64,000 nt of DNA, taken from assembly GCA_001942045.1 (NCBI GenBank), contig MSTD01000008.1, positions 62,001 through 126,000 of the forward strand, read 5' to 3'. The DNA comes from Mycolicibacterium porcinum. GTDB taxonomy: Bacteria; Actinomycetota; Actinomycetes; Mycobacteriales; Mycobacteriaceae. The translations under genes were made by a program, and so were the position numbers. The notes under the pieces were generated by a model that was not told the origin of the DNA, searched no databases, and saw nothing but the letters and a program-made list of their open reading frames with translations. Below are positions 44,208 to 53,310 of this stretch, piece by piece (within the stretch, counting starts at the first letter, position 1; each line of letters begins with the position of its first letter).

Positions 44208-45368
44208 CTAGTGCTCGTGGCCCACGGTTCCGCTGAGCTCATTGGGCGCCTGATCGAGCGTTACCGACGCGCCTTTCTCGCCGGATTCGACATCGACGGC
44301 GTGAATCTGCCTGGTGGCCGGGTCTGTGACGAAAACGTCGTGGCCGCGGGCGAACACGCTCGGCCGGGGCTGCTGCCAGTCCTCGGGTTCGGTCCACGGC
44401 TCGACCACCGCGATCGTCTTGACGGTGCGCCCAGATGCCGGATCGATCACGTGGAGATTGCCGTCCGTACCCAGGATGAGGCCTTCGGCGTGGGGCCCCC
44501 GGGCTAGCGACCGGAACGAGTAGCTGACCGACTGCGGGAGCGACACCAGACGCAGTTGGTCGGTTGCGGTGTCGATGAGGGCGAACCGGTTGGGCCGCTC
44601 CAGCTCGGCATCGGGGTCGACCTTGTAGTCGCCCAGCGCCACCGGTGAGTCCTGGTGCCCGCGAACGGTTCCCACCCGGCCGTATGGGTCCGGCGAAGCG
44701 ACCTTGGTGAAAGCGCCGTCGGAGAAGGTCAAGGCGCCGTTCTCGCAGCCGAATACCAACGTGGAGGTTTCCACGACGGTTTCTCCGTGTATGCCGGGGC
44801 ACTCGTTGTTGCGGGCGATCTCGCGATCGGAGGCGTCGAAAGCGACTGCGCCGCTGCGCTCGTCGGAATTGCCCTCACTACGCACCCAACTGCCGTCGTC
44901 GAGCACGACCGCCACGCCGTGGTGCGGCTCGGGCGCTTTCATACCCCGCATCCGCGGCGCCGCGGCGGCGATATCGTGCGGGTCGAGCACGGTGATCTCA
45001 CCGGAGCCGTCGGCGAACAGCACGGTGTGCTCACCGTGAGCGACAACGTGACCGGGCTCGTCGGCCATGAAGGTGGTGTCGGTCAGCTCACCGGCCGACG
45101 CGTCGAGCAGGCGGAAACCCTGATCGGTGGTCACCATTACATGCGCGTCGTCACCGGCGGGGTTGACCCGCAGGAATCCCTCCAGCGGCACGTCGGCCTG
45201 GACCTGCAAGGTGTTGCCGTCCAACACATATAACCCACCGTCATAGGTGACCACCAACGGATCGGGTATCGGCTCCCGCGCTGCCGGCGGCGCCTCGCCA
45301 CCGCCACAACCGGTCAGCGCCACCCCGAGCGCGCTGACCAGCATGAGGACCTTCGTGGACTTCGGCAT
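44208..45368 (-). CDS. aztD: AztD-like zinc-chaperone lipoprotein
   Basis: Exported protein of 386 residues with lipobox GVALTGCGGGE and a repeated beta-strand pattern (YDGGLYVLDGNTLQV, GFRLLDASAG, LHVIDPASGR) of a seven-bladed propeller. Histidines occur in EPHHGVAV and at the end in VGHEH. AztD proteins bind zinc in the cell envelope and hand it to AztC. The aztABC genes 2-5 kb away support this. ATG 45368 is chosen because AAGGAG stands 6 bases upstream. The propeller could otherwise have a general YncE-like role. Confidence 0.75.
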   Translation of the reverse strand: MPKSTKVLMLVSALGVALTGCGGGEAPPAAREPIPDPLVVTYDGGLYVLDGNTLQVQADVPLEGFLRVNPAGDDAHVMVTTDQGFRLLDASAGELTDTTFMADEPGHVVAHGEHTVLFADGSGEITVLDPHDIAAAAPRMRGMKAPEPHHGVAVVLDDGSWVRSEGNSDERSGAVAFDASDREIARNNECPGIHGETVVETSTLVFGCENGALTFSDGAFTKVASPDPYGRVGTVRGHQDSPVALGDYKVDPDAELERPNRFALIDTATDQLRLVSLPQSVSYSFRSLARGPHAEGLILGTDGNLHVIDPASGRTVKTIAVVEPWTEPEDWQQPRPSVFARGHDVFVTDPATRQIHAVDVESGEKGASVTLDQAPNELSGTVGHEH

Positions 45369-45394
45369 TCGTTCTCCTTCTCGCTGTTGTGGAC

Positions 45395-46507
45395 TCACCA
45401 GCCCGCGGCTGCCAGAAAATCCGGGGTGACATCCGTGCGGTGCGTGCGCACCACCCGCAAGCCGTCCGCGTAGTCGATTTCGTGCACTGCCCTTGCCGTG
45501 GAGTCGTTGACGTAGGCCCGCCCGGCGCCGACCTCGATCACCGGTGTGCCGACCGGAGCGGCGAGCAGATCGATACGGCCGAGGTGCGTGCCTGCTGCCA
45601 CATCGAGCGCGTGCAGGGCTCCGTCTCGGGTCAGGGCCAGCGCGGTGGTGGCGTCGGCGGTGTTCACGGCGACCACGCCGGGAAGCCGCATCGACGCCCA
45701 GCGGCGGCCGTTGAGCAGCCATACCTCGTCGCCGGCTACCGCGGCCATAGAGTTACCGGTCCTGCGATATCCGAAGGGGCCCAACGGTGTTGAAGGACGA
45801 GACGCTCCGAAGGGAATATCGTCGGCCACGAGTGCCCCGCCGCGCCGGGAGACCCGCAGTGCGCCGTCGCGGCACCCGAGCACCGCTGTCCGGCGCAGTA
45901 CCGCCACACCGGTGATCTCGGGGCAACGTCCGAGGACCGCTGTCTGCCCGGCGCCGTGCCGGACCAGTCCGGGCTCGGTCACCGTCAACAGGTCGTTGCC
46001 GAATGCGACTGCGGCCCTTGCATGCTCAGCTCCGGGGACGGCTGCCGCCGACGGGGCCTCGCGGGGGAAGGCCTCCCGGTTCAGCGATTCGACCGCGCCA
46101 TCGCTGCGGAGCACGACGGTCGACGCCCCATCGCCGCGCACCGCGGTGACCCGGCCGTCGATCCGGCCCACGACTGCCGGCGGCACGACGTAGTAGTGCG
46201 AGTGATCGCCGTGGTCATACGTCCACGCCCCGCCGTCGAGGATCGTCAGGCCGGCCTCCTCGCGCAGGTAGGCATATCGGCCGTCGCCACTCACGGCGTC
46301 GACACGACCGAACCGTCCGAGACCGGTCTCGGCTGCATCGGGGACGTCGAACACCGCGGCGGCGCCCGTCTGGCGCTCCACCAGGACCAGGCGGGTCACG
46401 GGCCGCCCGGACTCCCGAGGCGCCGCCGACGGCCGGGGATCGGGAGTGGCCGAGCAACCGGCCGACAACACACCGACGAGCGCTATCGCCCGGGCCCAGT
46501 TCAGCAC
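45395..46507 (-). CDS. Second propeller lipoprotein, AztD-like paralogue
   Basis: Lipoprotein of 370 residues with lipobox VLSAGC after a short signal. The propeller-like repeats (VLVERQTGAAAVFDV, LTILDGGAWTYD, ALHALDVAAGTHLGRI) match the organisation of the AztD-like protein downstream. A cluster DHGDHSHYY is a candidate zinc site. The gap to aztD is 26 bases and a Zur-like box lies 20 bases upstream of the GTG start. A paralogous pair of propellers in one zinc operon is unusual; this one may bind or sense zinc separately. Confidence 0.65.
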   Translation of the reverse strand: MLNWARAIALVGVLSAGCSATPDPRPSAAPRESGRPVTRLVLVERQTGAAAVFDVPDAAETGLGRFGRVDAVSGDGRYAYLREEAGLTILDGGAWTYDHGDHSHYYVVPPAVVGRIDGRVTAVRGDGASTVVLRSDGAVESLNREAFPREAPSAAAVPGAEHARAAVAFGNDLLTVTEPGLVRHGAGQTAVLGRCPEITGVAVLRRTAVLGCRDGALRVSRRGGALVADDIPFGASRPSTPLGPFGYRRTGNSMAAVAGDEVWLLNGRRWASMRLPGVVAVNTADATTALALTRDGALHALDVAAGTHLGRIDLLAAPVGTPVIEVGAGRAYVNDSTARAVHEIDYADGLRVVRTHRTDVTPDFLAAAGW

Positions 46508-46526
46508 CCCAAACTCTTATCATTAA

Positions 46527-46541
46527 TGACATTCATTTTCA
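46527..46541. promoter_or_regulatory. Zur-like box before the propeller operon and bluB
   Basis: TGACATTCATTTTCA agrees with TGAAAATCGTTTTCA at 12 of 15 positions. It is 20 bases from the propeller lipoprotein start and 48 from bluB, which is divergent. Confidence 0.55.
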
Positions 46542-46588
46542 ATAAGGTCGGTGGCCGGCACACTCGAGCGCCCGCATAAGCTCGGTCC

Positions 46589-47248
46589 GTGTCTGAGCAC
46601 GCCTTCAGCCCCGACGAGCGCCGTGCCGTCTACCGGGCCATCGCCGAACGTCGCGATATGCGCCGATTCGTCCCCGGCAGCACGGTGCCGCCCGAGGTCC
46701 TCGGCCGGCTGCTGCAGGCCGCCCACGCGGCGCCGAGCGTCGGCCTGATGCAGCCGTGGCGGTTCATCCGGATCACCGACGACGCGCTGCGCGGCAAGAT
46801 CCACGCCCTCGTCGACCAGGAACGCATCCACACCGCCGACGCGCTCGGCGCGCGCGGCGACGAGTTCCTGGCGCTGAAGGTGGAGGGCATCCTCGACTGC
46901 GCCGAACTGCTCGTCGTCGCCCTGGGTGAGAACCGCGACCGGCACATCTTCGGCCGCCGCACCTTGCCACAGATGGACCTGGCCTCGGTGTCCTGCGCCA
47001 TCCAGAACATGTGGCTGGCCGCGCGCGCCGAAGGGCTCGGCATGGGTTGGGTATCGATCTTCGAGCCGCTGCCACTGGCCCAGCTGATGGGCATGCCCGA
47101 CGATGCCGAACCGGTAGCGATCCTGTGCCTGGGTCCGGTGCCCGAGTTCCCGGACCGGCCGGTGCTGGAGATCGAACACTGGACCGTCGGCCGCCCGCTG
47201 CCCGAATTCGTGGCCGAGAACCGCTGGCCGGCCGAGCCGTCGCCTTAG
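46589..47248 (+). CDS. bluB: BluB, 5,6-dimethylbenzimidazole synthase
   Basis: Flavin-destructing nitroreductase-like enzyme of 219 residues that makes the lower ligand of vitamin B12 from FMNH2. BluB features visible are RRDMRRFVPG at the N-terminus, HAAPSVGLMQPWRF (about residues 46-59), MDLASVSCAIQNMWLAARAEGLGMGWVS in the second half and the final ENRWP. It starts with GTG. A Zur-like box lies between it and the divergent lipoprotein gene, and a cobalamin riboswitch-controlled transporter is 6 kb away. Confidence 0.9.
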   Translation: MSEHAFSPDERRAVYRAIAERRDMRRFVPGSTVPPEVLGRLLQAAHAAPSVGLMQPWRFIRITDDALRGKIHALVDQERIHTADALGARGDEFLALKVEGILDCAELLVVALGENRDRHIFGRRTLPQMDLASVSCAIQNMWLAARAEGLGMGWVSIFEPLPLAQLMGMPDDAEPVAILCLGPVPEFPDRPVLEIEHWTVGRPLPEFVAENRWPAEPSP

Positions 47249-47257
47249 GCTGGACGG

Positions 47258-48019
47258 GTGGCCGCCTCCGTGGATCTCAATGCCGACCTCGGCGAGAGCT
47301 TCGGCGCGTGGAAACTCGGTGACGACGCGGCCATGCTCAGACTCGTCACCAGCGCCAATGTGGCCTGCGGTTTCCACGCCGGGGACCCGGCACTGCTGCT
47401 GCGCACCTGCCGCGAGGCCGCGGCGCGGGGTGTCCGCGTCGGCGCCCAGGTGAGCTACCGGGACCTGGCCGGATTCGGCAGACGCTTCATCGACGTCACC
47501 CCCGAGGACCTGACCGCCGACGTGATCTACCAGATCGGCGCGCTGCAGGGGATCGCCCGAGCCGCAGGCACCGCGGTGACCTACGTGAAACCCCATGGTG
47601 CGCTGTACAACACGATCGTCAGCCACCCCGAACAGGCCGCCGCCGTCACAGCGGCGGTAGCGGCCGTGGACGCCGAACTGCCGGTGCTGGGCCTGTCCGG
47701 TTCGGTCTTCTTCGAAGAGGCGGCGCGGCGGGGGCTGCGCACCGTGGCCGAGGCCTTCGCCGACCGCGCCTACCAGGCCGACGGCACCCTGGTATCCCGC
47801 CGCGAGCCCGGCGCCGTGCTGCACGATGCTGCCGAGATCGCCGAACGAGTGGCCGGCATGGTGACGGCCGGACAGGTCACCGCGGTCGACGGATCCGTCA
47901 TTCCGGTGACGGTGGAATCGGTTTGCGTACACGGTGATTCGCCGGGCGCGGTGGAGATCGCGACGGCAGTACGCGAACGTCTGGTCGCCGAAGGGGTCAC
48001 ACCGAGGCCCTTCAGCTGA
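47258..48019 (+). CDS. pxpA: 5-oxoprolinase subunit A (LamB/YcsF family)
   Basis: Protein of 253 residues with the family start [31 protein letters not shown] and [10 protein letters not shown]. PxpA, with PxpB and PxpC, opens 5-oxoproline to glutamate with ATP. PxpBC are not in the window, so it must work with partners elsewhere. It starts with GTG 10 bases after bluB. Why it lies in this block is not clear. Confidence 0.86.
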   Translation: MAASVDLNADLGESFGAWKLGDDAAMLRLVTSANVACGFHAGDPALLLRTCREAAARGVRVGAQVSYRDLAGFGRRFIDVTPEDLTADVIYQIGALQGIARAAGTAVTYVKPHGALYNTIVSHPEQAAAVTAAVAAVDAELPVLGLSGSVFFEEAARRGLRTVAEAFADRAYQADGTLVSRREPGAVLHDAAEIAERVAGMVTAGQVTAVDGSVIPVTVESVCVHGDSPGAVEIATAVRERLVAEGVTPRPFS

Positions 48020-48044
48020 CAGGTTCGCCTGGCATGATGGCCGC

Positions 48045-49037
48045 GTGGTGGCGAACCCGGCGGTGATGCGGTGGCGGCCGAGTTCCATGCAGGTGCTCGT
48101 GGCCGGGATCATCGCGTTGGCATTGACCGGCACCACCCTGCGGGCCTTCGTCGAGGGGACCCCCGATGTGGCGACGGCGGCCACTGTGTTCTGCGGAGTG
48201 TTCGTCCAAGCGCTGCCGTTTCTGGCGCTCGGCGTGGTGATCAGCGGGCTGATCGCGGTCTTCGTCACGCCCGAGCGCCTCGCCCGCTGGCTGCCGCGGC
48301 GCCGTGGTGTGGCAATCCTGGCCGCCGGTGTCGGCGGTGCCGCGCTGCCCGGCTGTGAATGCGGTTCAGTCCCGGTGGCCCGCAGGCTTTTCGGTGACGG
48401 TGGGGTTGTGGGCGCGGCGGCCCTGACCTTCATGCTCGCGGCGCCGGCGATCAATCCCGTCGTGCTGGTGGCGACTGCCGTGGCGTTCCCCGGCCATCCA
48501 CAACTTGTGGCCGCGCGGTGTGCCGCGTCCCTGCTCACCGCGCTCATCATGGGCATGCTCTGGGCGCGGTTCGGCCGCCCGGAGTGGATCACCCGCCGCC
48601 TGCCCAAACCGCATCACGGCGAGGGCTCCCGGTGGTCCGTCTTCACCGAAGCCGCACGTCACGATTTCCTCTCGGCTGCCTCGTATCTGGTCGTGGGGGC
48701 CGCCGCGGCGGCTGCCCTGCACGTGCTGGTTCCGCCCTGGGTGTACGAGCACCTCGCGGGTCAGCTCGTGCTGGGCGTGCTCATCATGGCGGTGCTCGCG
48801 GTGGTGCTGGCCTTGTGTTCGGAAGCGGACGCCTTCGTCGCGGCCAGCCTGACCATGCTGCCGCTGCTGCCGCGGCTGGTGTTCCTGGTGGTCGGGCCGG
48901 CCGTCGACATCAAGCTGTTCGCCATGCAGGCCGGAATGTTCGGCCGCGCGTTCGCCGTCCGGTTCGCTCCCGCCACGTTCGTGGTCGCGACACTGGTGGC
49001 GTCCGCCGTCGGCCTGCTGATCCTGGGGCCGCAGTGA
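48045..49037 (+). CDS. Permease of the UPF0718/SMU_747c type
   Basis: Integral membrane protein of about 330 residues with 8 or so hydrophobic segments. The family signature GGAALPGCECGSVPVARRL (about residues 98-116) contains a conserved CEC motif; AAPAINPVVL and CSEADAFVAAS are the other landmarks. GTG 48045 is one of several close starts (48048, ATG 48066). It overlaps the next gene by GTGA, and the pair forms a two-subunit permease complex widespread in bacteria and often found near zinc or Zur genes. Substrate unknown. Confidence 0.78.
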   Translation: MVANPAVMRWRPSSMQVLVAGIIALALTGTTLRAFVEGTPDVATAATVFCGVFVQALPFLALGVVISGLIAVFVTPERLARWLPRRRGVAILAAGVGGAALPGCECGSVPVARRLFGDGGVVGAAALTFMLAAPAINPVVLVATAVAFPGHPQLVAARCAASLLTALIMGMLWARFGRPEWITRRLPKPHHGEGSRWSVFTEAARHDFLSAASYLVVGAAAAAALHVLVPPWVYEHLAGQLVLGVLIMAVLAVVLALCSEADAFVAASLTMLPLLPRLVFLVVGPAVDIKLFAMQAGMFGRAFAVRFAPATFVVATLVASAVGLLILGPQ

Positions 49038-49750
49038 GCCGCGAGACCGAGAACGCGCTACTGCTGCTGATCGGGGTCAGCACCGCGATCATCACGTTGA
49101 GCGGCGCCTTCACGCGGTATGTGAAACCAACCCTGATGCCGTACCTGGCGGCGACCGCGATCTTGCTGATTGCGCTGGCCCTGGCCGCGATCGTGCGCGA
49201 CATCCGGCACGGCCGGCGCGAGGACGACGGGGATGAAGCTCATGATCATCCGCACTCGCGCGGTATCGCATGGCTCCTGCTTGTCCCGATCGCGCTGCTG
49301 GCCTTCGTCGTTCCCCCGGCGATTCGTCCCGACGCCGCATCGGTGACCGAGGTGTCCACCGATGTGCTGCGCCGGCCGTTTCCGCCCCTGCCCGACGGTA
49401 CGGCTCCTGAGGTTTCGCTGCCCGACGTGCTGATCCGCGTGGCCCAGGACTCCGCTGGCACCCTGGACAACCGCACGATCACCGTCACCGGTTTCACCAT
49501 GCGCGACGGGGACCGCAGTGACCTGGCCCGGGTGGTGATCATCTGCTGCGCGGCCGATGCGCAGCTGGCCCGCATTCGTCTCGATGGGCCGGCGGCGGCC
49601 CAGGTGGCCGGCTATCCGGACAACACCTGGATCAAGGTGGTCGGCACCATCCCGGCGGGACAAGGGGATTCGAGCCGACGCTCCATCCCGACGCTGACCG
49701 CCACGAGCGTGACCCGAACCGAAGCCCCGGCACGTCCGTACGCCTACTGA
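49034..49750 (+). CDS. TIGR03943-type permease partner protein
   Basis: Membrane protein of 238 residues with two N-terminal hydrophobic segments, a short His/Asp-rich loop (DDGDEAHDHPHSRG), a third segment and an extracytoplasmic domain with VVIICCAADA and the closing WIKVVGTIPAG. This organisation is that of the companion subunit of UPF0718 permeases. The histidine-rich loop suggests metal handling. It overlaps the convergent Fe-S protein gene by 7 bases. Confidence 0.78.
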   Translation: MSRETENALLLLIGVSTAIITLSGAFTRYVKPTLMPYLAATAILLIALALAAIVRDIRHGRREDDGDEAHDHPHSRGIAWLLLVPIALLAFVVPPAIRPDAASVTEVSTDVLRRPFPPLPDGTAPEVSLPDVLIRVAQDSAGTLDNRTITVTGFTMRDGDRSDLARVVIICCAADAQLARIRLDGPAAAQVAGYPDNTWIKVVGTIPAGQGDSSRRSIPTLTATSVTRTEAPARPYAY

Positions 49751-50397
49751 CGCGTGAGCCCGCAGTCACCGCATTTCGATCCACCGGGCACCCGGTAGTA
49801 CAGGCAACAGCTGCGCCGGCGGAACGTGAGGCCGCGCAGATAGCCGGTGCCGACCAGGTCGCCTGTCGCCAAGAGTGATTCGGTGAGACCGCGCACGGCA
49901 TCGGTCAGTTCCGGTCGGACCCTGGCGAGCTCATGTGCGGCCGCCACCAGAGCGGCGGCGGCGTTGCCGTAGAGAAGCCGCGGCGCCATCTTGACCCGTA
50001 GCCCGTCGGCCAGCGGCTCGAGGTGCTCGGTGATCACGTTTCGGTACAACCGCTGTGGCAGTGGGTCGTCGACGGATGTGCCCACCGGGACCGGCAATCG
50101 AAGCTCGGTGCCGGTGACCCGCCGCTGCAGGCCGGTCAGGTCGGGCAGCACGCCGTACCGCAGCGCACACGCCAGCGACGGCGACCACAACCGCGAGGCA
50201 TGACTGAACTGGACGAGGGACGCGCCGATGCGCTGATCCGTCGTGCGGTTTCGCGCGGTGGTCGCGGCGACGAGGTCGGCACAACCCTGCTCGTAGCAGC
50301 GTTGCACCGGAACCCATCCGGTCGGATCCCCACCGACGGTCATCGCGAAGAAGCCTCCGTACGAGGCGATTTCGCGAAGTTGCGCATCAATGTTCAT
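49744..50397 (-). CDS. FhuF-like [2Fe-2S] protein of the cobalamin operon
   Basis: Protein of 217 residues. The C-terminal RRSCCLYYRVPGG followed by KCGDC is the CC-x10-CxxC cluster-binding motif of FhuF-type ferric-siderophore reductases. The remaining sequence has no motif I can name. It is the last gene, joined by ATGA, of an ABC transporter operon preceded by a cobalamin riboswitch, so a role in reducing an imported corrinoid is at least as likely as iron release. This is inference from the operon; the family is known for iron. Confidence 0.75.
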   Translation of the reverse strand: MNIDAQLREIASYGGFFAMTVGGDPTGWVPVQRCYEQGCADLVAATTARNRTTDQRIGASLVQFSHASRLWSPSLACALRYGVLPDLTGLQRRVTGTELRLPVPVGTSVDDPLPQRLYRNVITEHLEPLADGLRVKMAPRLLYGNAAAALVAAAHELARVRPELTDAVRGLTESLLATGDLVGTGYLRGLTFRRRSCCLYYRVPGGSKCGDCGLTRQ

Positions 50398-51179
50398 CGC
50401 CTCGCCACCGCCTTGGCGGCAACGGTGACCTGGGGGCTTCCGGTGTCGGTGTCAAGGGTTATCCGGGCCTCGACCCCGTACACCTCGGACAGCAACCGCT
50501 CGGTGAGGACGTCGGCCGGCGCCCCGACCGCAACCAGCCTGCCACCGTCGAGCACACAGATCCGATCGCAGTACGCCGCAGCGAGATTCAGGTCGTGCAA
50601 CGCGGCGACCACGGTGGCGCCCGTCGCCCGCAACAGCTGCAGAGCCTCATGTTGATGCCGCAGATCGAGGTGGTTGGTCGGCTCATCGAGCACGATCACG
50701 TCGGTCCGCTGGGCCAGCGCCCGAGCGATCAGCACGCGCTGCTTCTGTCCCCCAGACAACCGGCCGTAACCGGTCCCGCTCAGCTCGGCGATGTCCAGCG
50801 CCGTCAACGCCGCGTCGATGATCGCGCGGTCTTCGACGTTGTCGGCCTCGAACGACCGCTTGTACGGGGTGCGCCCCATCGCCACCATGTCGAACACGGT
50901 GAGCTCGAAATCGCCGGTGGCTTCCTGCAATACCGCCGCGACCCGGCGTGCGGCCCGCTTACCCGGCAACTTCCACACGTCGACACCGTCGAGCAGCACC
51001 TGCCCGGCGCTCGGCCGCTGCGCCCGGTACAACGTGCGCAGCAGCGTGGTCTTGCCCGCGCCGTTGGGACCCACGACGGCCAGCATCTCACCCGGGACGA
51101 CCGCCAACGACACGTCGGCGATCAACGGCCTGCCGCGCATCGACACCGAGACCGCCTCGAACTTGACGGCCGCCGTCAC
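50394..51179 (-). CDS. ABC transporter ATPase, BtuD/FecE type
   Basis: ATP-binding protein of 261 residues: Walker A GPNGAGKTT, Q-loop VLQEATGDFE, signature LSGGQKQR, Walker B VIVLDEPTNHLD and H-loop ALHDLN. It overlaps the permease upstream by GTGA. GTG 51179 was chosen for this overlap; the open frame extends further. The FecE/BtuD family serves siderophore and cobalamin import alike; the riboswitch ahead of the operon points to a corrinoid. Confidence 0.85.
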   Translation of the reverse strand: MTAAVKFEAVSVSMRGRPLIADVSLAVVPGEMLAVVGPNGAGKTTLLRTLYRAQRPSAGQVLLDGVDVWKLPGKRAARRVAAVLQEATGDFELTVFDMVAMGRTPYKRSFEADNVEDRAIIDAALTALDIAELSGTGYGRLSGGQKQRVLIARALAQRTDVIVLDEPTNHLDLRHQHEALQLLRATGATVVAALHDLNLAAAYCDRICVLDGGRLVAVGAPADVLTERLLSEVYGVEARITLDTDTGSPQVTVAAKAVARR

Positions 51180-52195
51180 GTCACGGCCTTTCGCCGCATC
51201 AACCACAGGAAGAACGGCCCGCCGGCGAGCGCGGTCAGGATCCCCACCGGCAGTTCCTCCGGCGCGGCCACGGTCCGGGCCACGATGTCGCACAGCACCA
51301 GGAACGCCGCGCCCAGCAAGGCCGCGGCGGGCAGCGCCCGGCGATGATCGGCACCCACCAGCAGCCGCACCACGTGCGGCATGATCAGCCCGACGAACCC
51401 GATCGTCCCGCTGACCGCGACCATGGCCCCGACCATGAGCGCCACGACGACGAACATCCCGGCCCGGAAGCGATGGACATCGAGCCCGAGCGACGCGGCG
51501 GCCTCCTCACCGGTGTAGAGCAGGTTCAACGACCGGGTGAAGGCCAGCAGCACCACCACGCCCAGGATCACCGCCACCGCGGGCACCCAGACCATGCGCC
51601 AGGTGGCACCGCCCAGGCCGCCGAGCATCCACCGCACAGCCGCCTGCGTCTTGTGCGGATCGTCAGAGGTGACGATCAGCAGACTGGCCACCGCGGACAG
51701 CACTTCGGCCACCGCGACGCCGGCCAGGATCAACCGCGCCGTCGTCATCCGCCCACCAGAGCGGGCCAGAAAGTACACCGCGATGAGGGCGAGGAAGGCT
51801 CCGAGGAAGGCCGCCAGCGGCACGGTGAACACTTGAAACGCACCGGCGCCGAACACCAGGATCACCACGGCACCGACCGATGCCCCGGAGGAGACACCCA
51901 GCAGCATCGGATCGGCGAGCGGGTTGCGCACCACCGCCTGCAACGCCATCCCGCACGCCGCCAGGCCGGCGCCCACCACGGCGCCCAGCACCACCCGGGG
52001 CAGCCGGGCGTCGAGCACGATGGATTCCCTTACCGCAGGCCAACTCTGATCGACCAGGCCCGGGTGAACGGCGTGCGTCACGATGGCCCATACCTGTCCC
52101 GGCGGGATCGACACCGAACCGATGGCGACACCGGCGGTCATCGCCGCGAGCAGCAACCCGGCCAGCGCGGCGAGGGTCAGCCGATAGGGCATCAC
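51176..52195 (-). CDS. ABC transporter permease, BtuC/FecCD type
   Basis: Permease of 339 residues with about ten hydrophobic segments and family motifs RLPRVVLGAVVGAGLAACGMALQ (about residues 64-86, described here in part), NPLADPMLLGVSSGAS and GLIMPHVVRLLVG. FecCD-type permeases carry iron-siderophores or cobalamin. ATGA overlaps with the binding protein upstream and GTGA with the ATPase downstream indicate one transcript. Only one permease gene is present, so the channel would be a homodimer. Confidence 0.85.
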   Translation of the reverse strand: MMPYRLTLAALAGLLLAAMTAGVAIGSVSIPPGQVWAIVTHAVHPGLVDQSWPAVRESIVLDARLPRVVLGAVVGAGLAACGMALQAVVRNPLADPMLLGVSSGASVGAVVILVFGAGAFQVFTVPLAAFLGAFLALIAVYFLARSGGRMTTARLILAGVAVAEVLSAVASLLIVTSDDPHKTQAAVRWMLGGLGGATWRMVWVPAVAVILGVVVLLAFTRSLNLLYTGEEAAASLGLDVHRFRAGMFVVVALMVGAMVAVSGTIGFVGLIMPHVVRLLVGADHRRALPAAALLGAAFLVLCDIVARTVAAPEELPVGILTALAGGPFFLWLMRRKAVT

Positions 52196-53175
52196 ACAAA
52201 CCGGTCCGGGTGCAGTTGCCGGGCCAGGGCGTCCACCGCCCGACCCACCCGCACGCCGACCACCACCGAGGACAACGGGAGCACCGCGAACCGTTGTTGT
52301 GCGACCGCCGGAACATGCTGCAGCAGAGGATGTTCGGTCAGGAATCGCTTCTTGTCGGCGACCGGCTGGTCTCCGTAGTCGTAGATCACGATGACCTCAG
52401 GTTCCCGCTCGGCGAACTGCTCGAAGGACACATCGCCCCACACCTTGGGGACATCGGCGAACACGTTGACGCCACCGGCGGCCTCGATCATCAGGTTGCC
52501 GATGCCCTTGCCGCCCGAGGTGAACACGGTCGCCTCGCCACTGTCGTAGACCGCGACCCGTAAGGGCTTCACGCCACGCAGCTTCGACTCTGACCGGCCC
52601 AGCTCCCGATGCAGTTTCTCGATCTGCTGCTCGGCGCGGTCCGCGACACCGAATATCGTTCCGATATTTCGGATTTCGTCATCGACGGTGGACATCGTGA
52701 CGGGATCGGGTCGGCAGTCCTCGATGTTGAGGTAGGTGTGCACCCCGGCGTCGGCCAGGCGTTGCCTGCCCCTGCCCTCCTTCTCGTCGAACGCGCTGTC
52801 CCAGCCGCCGTAGACGAAATCGGGTTCGACGGCCAGCAGCGATTCGTACGACGGGTATTCGTCGGCCAGCACGGGAACGGTGTCGTAGGCGGCCTGGTAC
52901 TCGGGCAGGATCTGGTCGTCGAGGTAGGAGGTGCCGACCATGGATCGTTCGAGCCCCAGCGCCAGCAGCGTCTCGATCGCGTGCTGGTTGAGGGCGACCG
53001 CGCGGTCCGGCGGCCGGTCATAAGTGGTGCTGACGCCGCAATTGTCCACGGTGACCGGGAATCCCGGCGGGGCGTCGCCTTGGGTCTCGGGCGCCGCGGT
53101 CGAGGCACACCCCGAGACCAGTAGCGCCGACGCCAGACCGACGATCAGCCAACGAGCAGCCATGGGCGTACCCAT
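52192..53175 (-). CDS. Corrinoid-type ABC substrate-binding lipoprotein
   Basis: Lipoprotein of 327 residues with lipobox LLVSGC after a short signal, belonging to the class III (BtuF/FhuD) binding proteins: two lobes joined by a long helix, with NQHAIETLLALGLERSMVG and YPSYESLLAVEPDFVYGG as typical segments. ATG 53175 and ATG 53163 are both possible. It heads the operon that a cobalamin riboswitch controls, which makes a cobalamin or cobamide the likely ligand. Confidence 0.82.
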   Translation of the reverse strand: MGTPMAARWLIVGLASALLVSGCASTAAPETQGDAPPGFPVTVDNCGVSTTYDRPPDRAVALNQHAIETLLALGLERSMVGTSYLDDQILPEYQAAYDTVPVLADEYPSYESLLAVEPDFVYGGWDSAFDEKEGRGRQRLADAGVHTYLNIEDCRPDPVTMSTVDDEIRNIGTIFGVADRAEQQIEKLHRELGRSESKLRGVKPLRVAVYDSGEATVFTSGGKGIGNLMIEAAGGVNVFADVPKVWGDVSFEQFAEREPEVIVIYDYGDQPVADKKRFLTEHPLLQHVPAVAQQRFAVLPLSSVVVGVRVGRAVDALARQLHPDRFV

Positions 53176-53177
53176 CC

Positions 53178-53309
53178 TCTCCGGGGAGATCCGCCCCAGT
53201 ACGTGCGAGGTGGCGACTGCGGTGTGTATCTGGCTCTACAGTGGCGGGACCGCGCCGGATTCACACCGGCTTCCACGATCCGCAGTCGCTCTATCGCCGT
53301 CGATCGTAG
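53178..53309 (-). promoter_or_regulatory. Cobalamin riboswitch
   Basis: Read on the minus strand, the region contains GCCGGTGTGAATCCGGC followed by GGTCCCGCCACTGT, the conserved cobalamin-aptamer core. It is closed by a perfect 10-base stem GCGACTGCGG/CCGCAGTCGC (+ strand 53213-53222 and 53280-53289). Downstream, CTCCCCGGAGAGG near the start codon can pair and hide the ribosome-binding site. Binding of adenosylcobalamin should lower expression of the transporter operon. Outer boundaries are approximate. Confidence 0.88.
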
Positions 53310-53310
53310 G

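Noticed and set aside
46523..48607. A 694-codon minus-strand frame opposite bluB, pxpA and the permease
   Set aside because: All three plus-strand genes have clear family motifs. The minus-strand frame has none.
50394..53175. Siderophore-iron uptake operon
   Set aside because: Family membership allows it, but a cobalamin riboswitch precedes the operon and no IdeR box was found there. A corrinoid is the better supported substrate.
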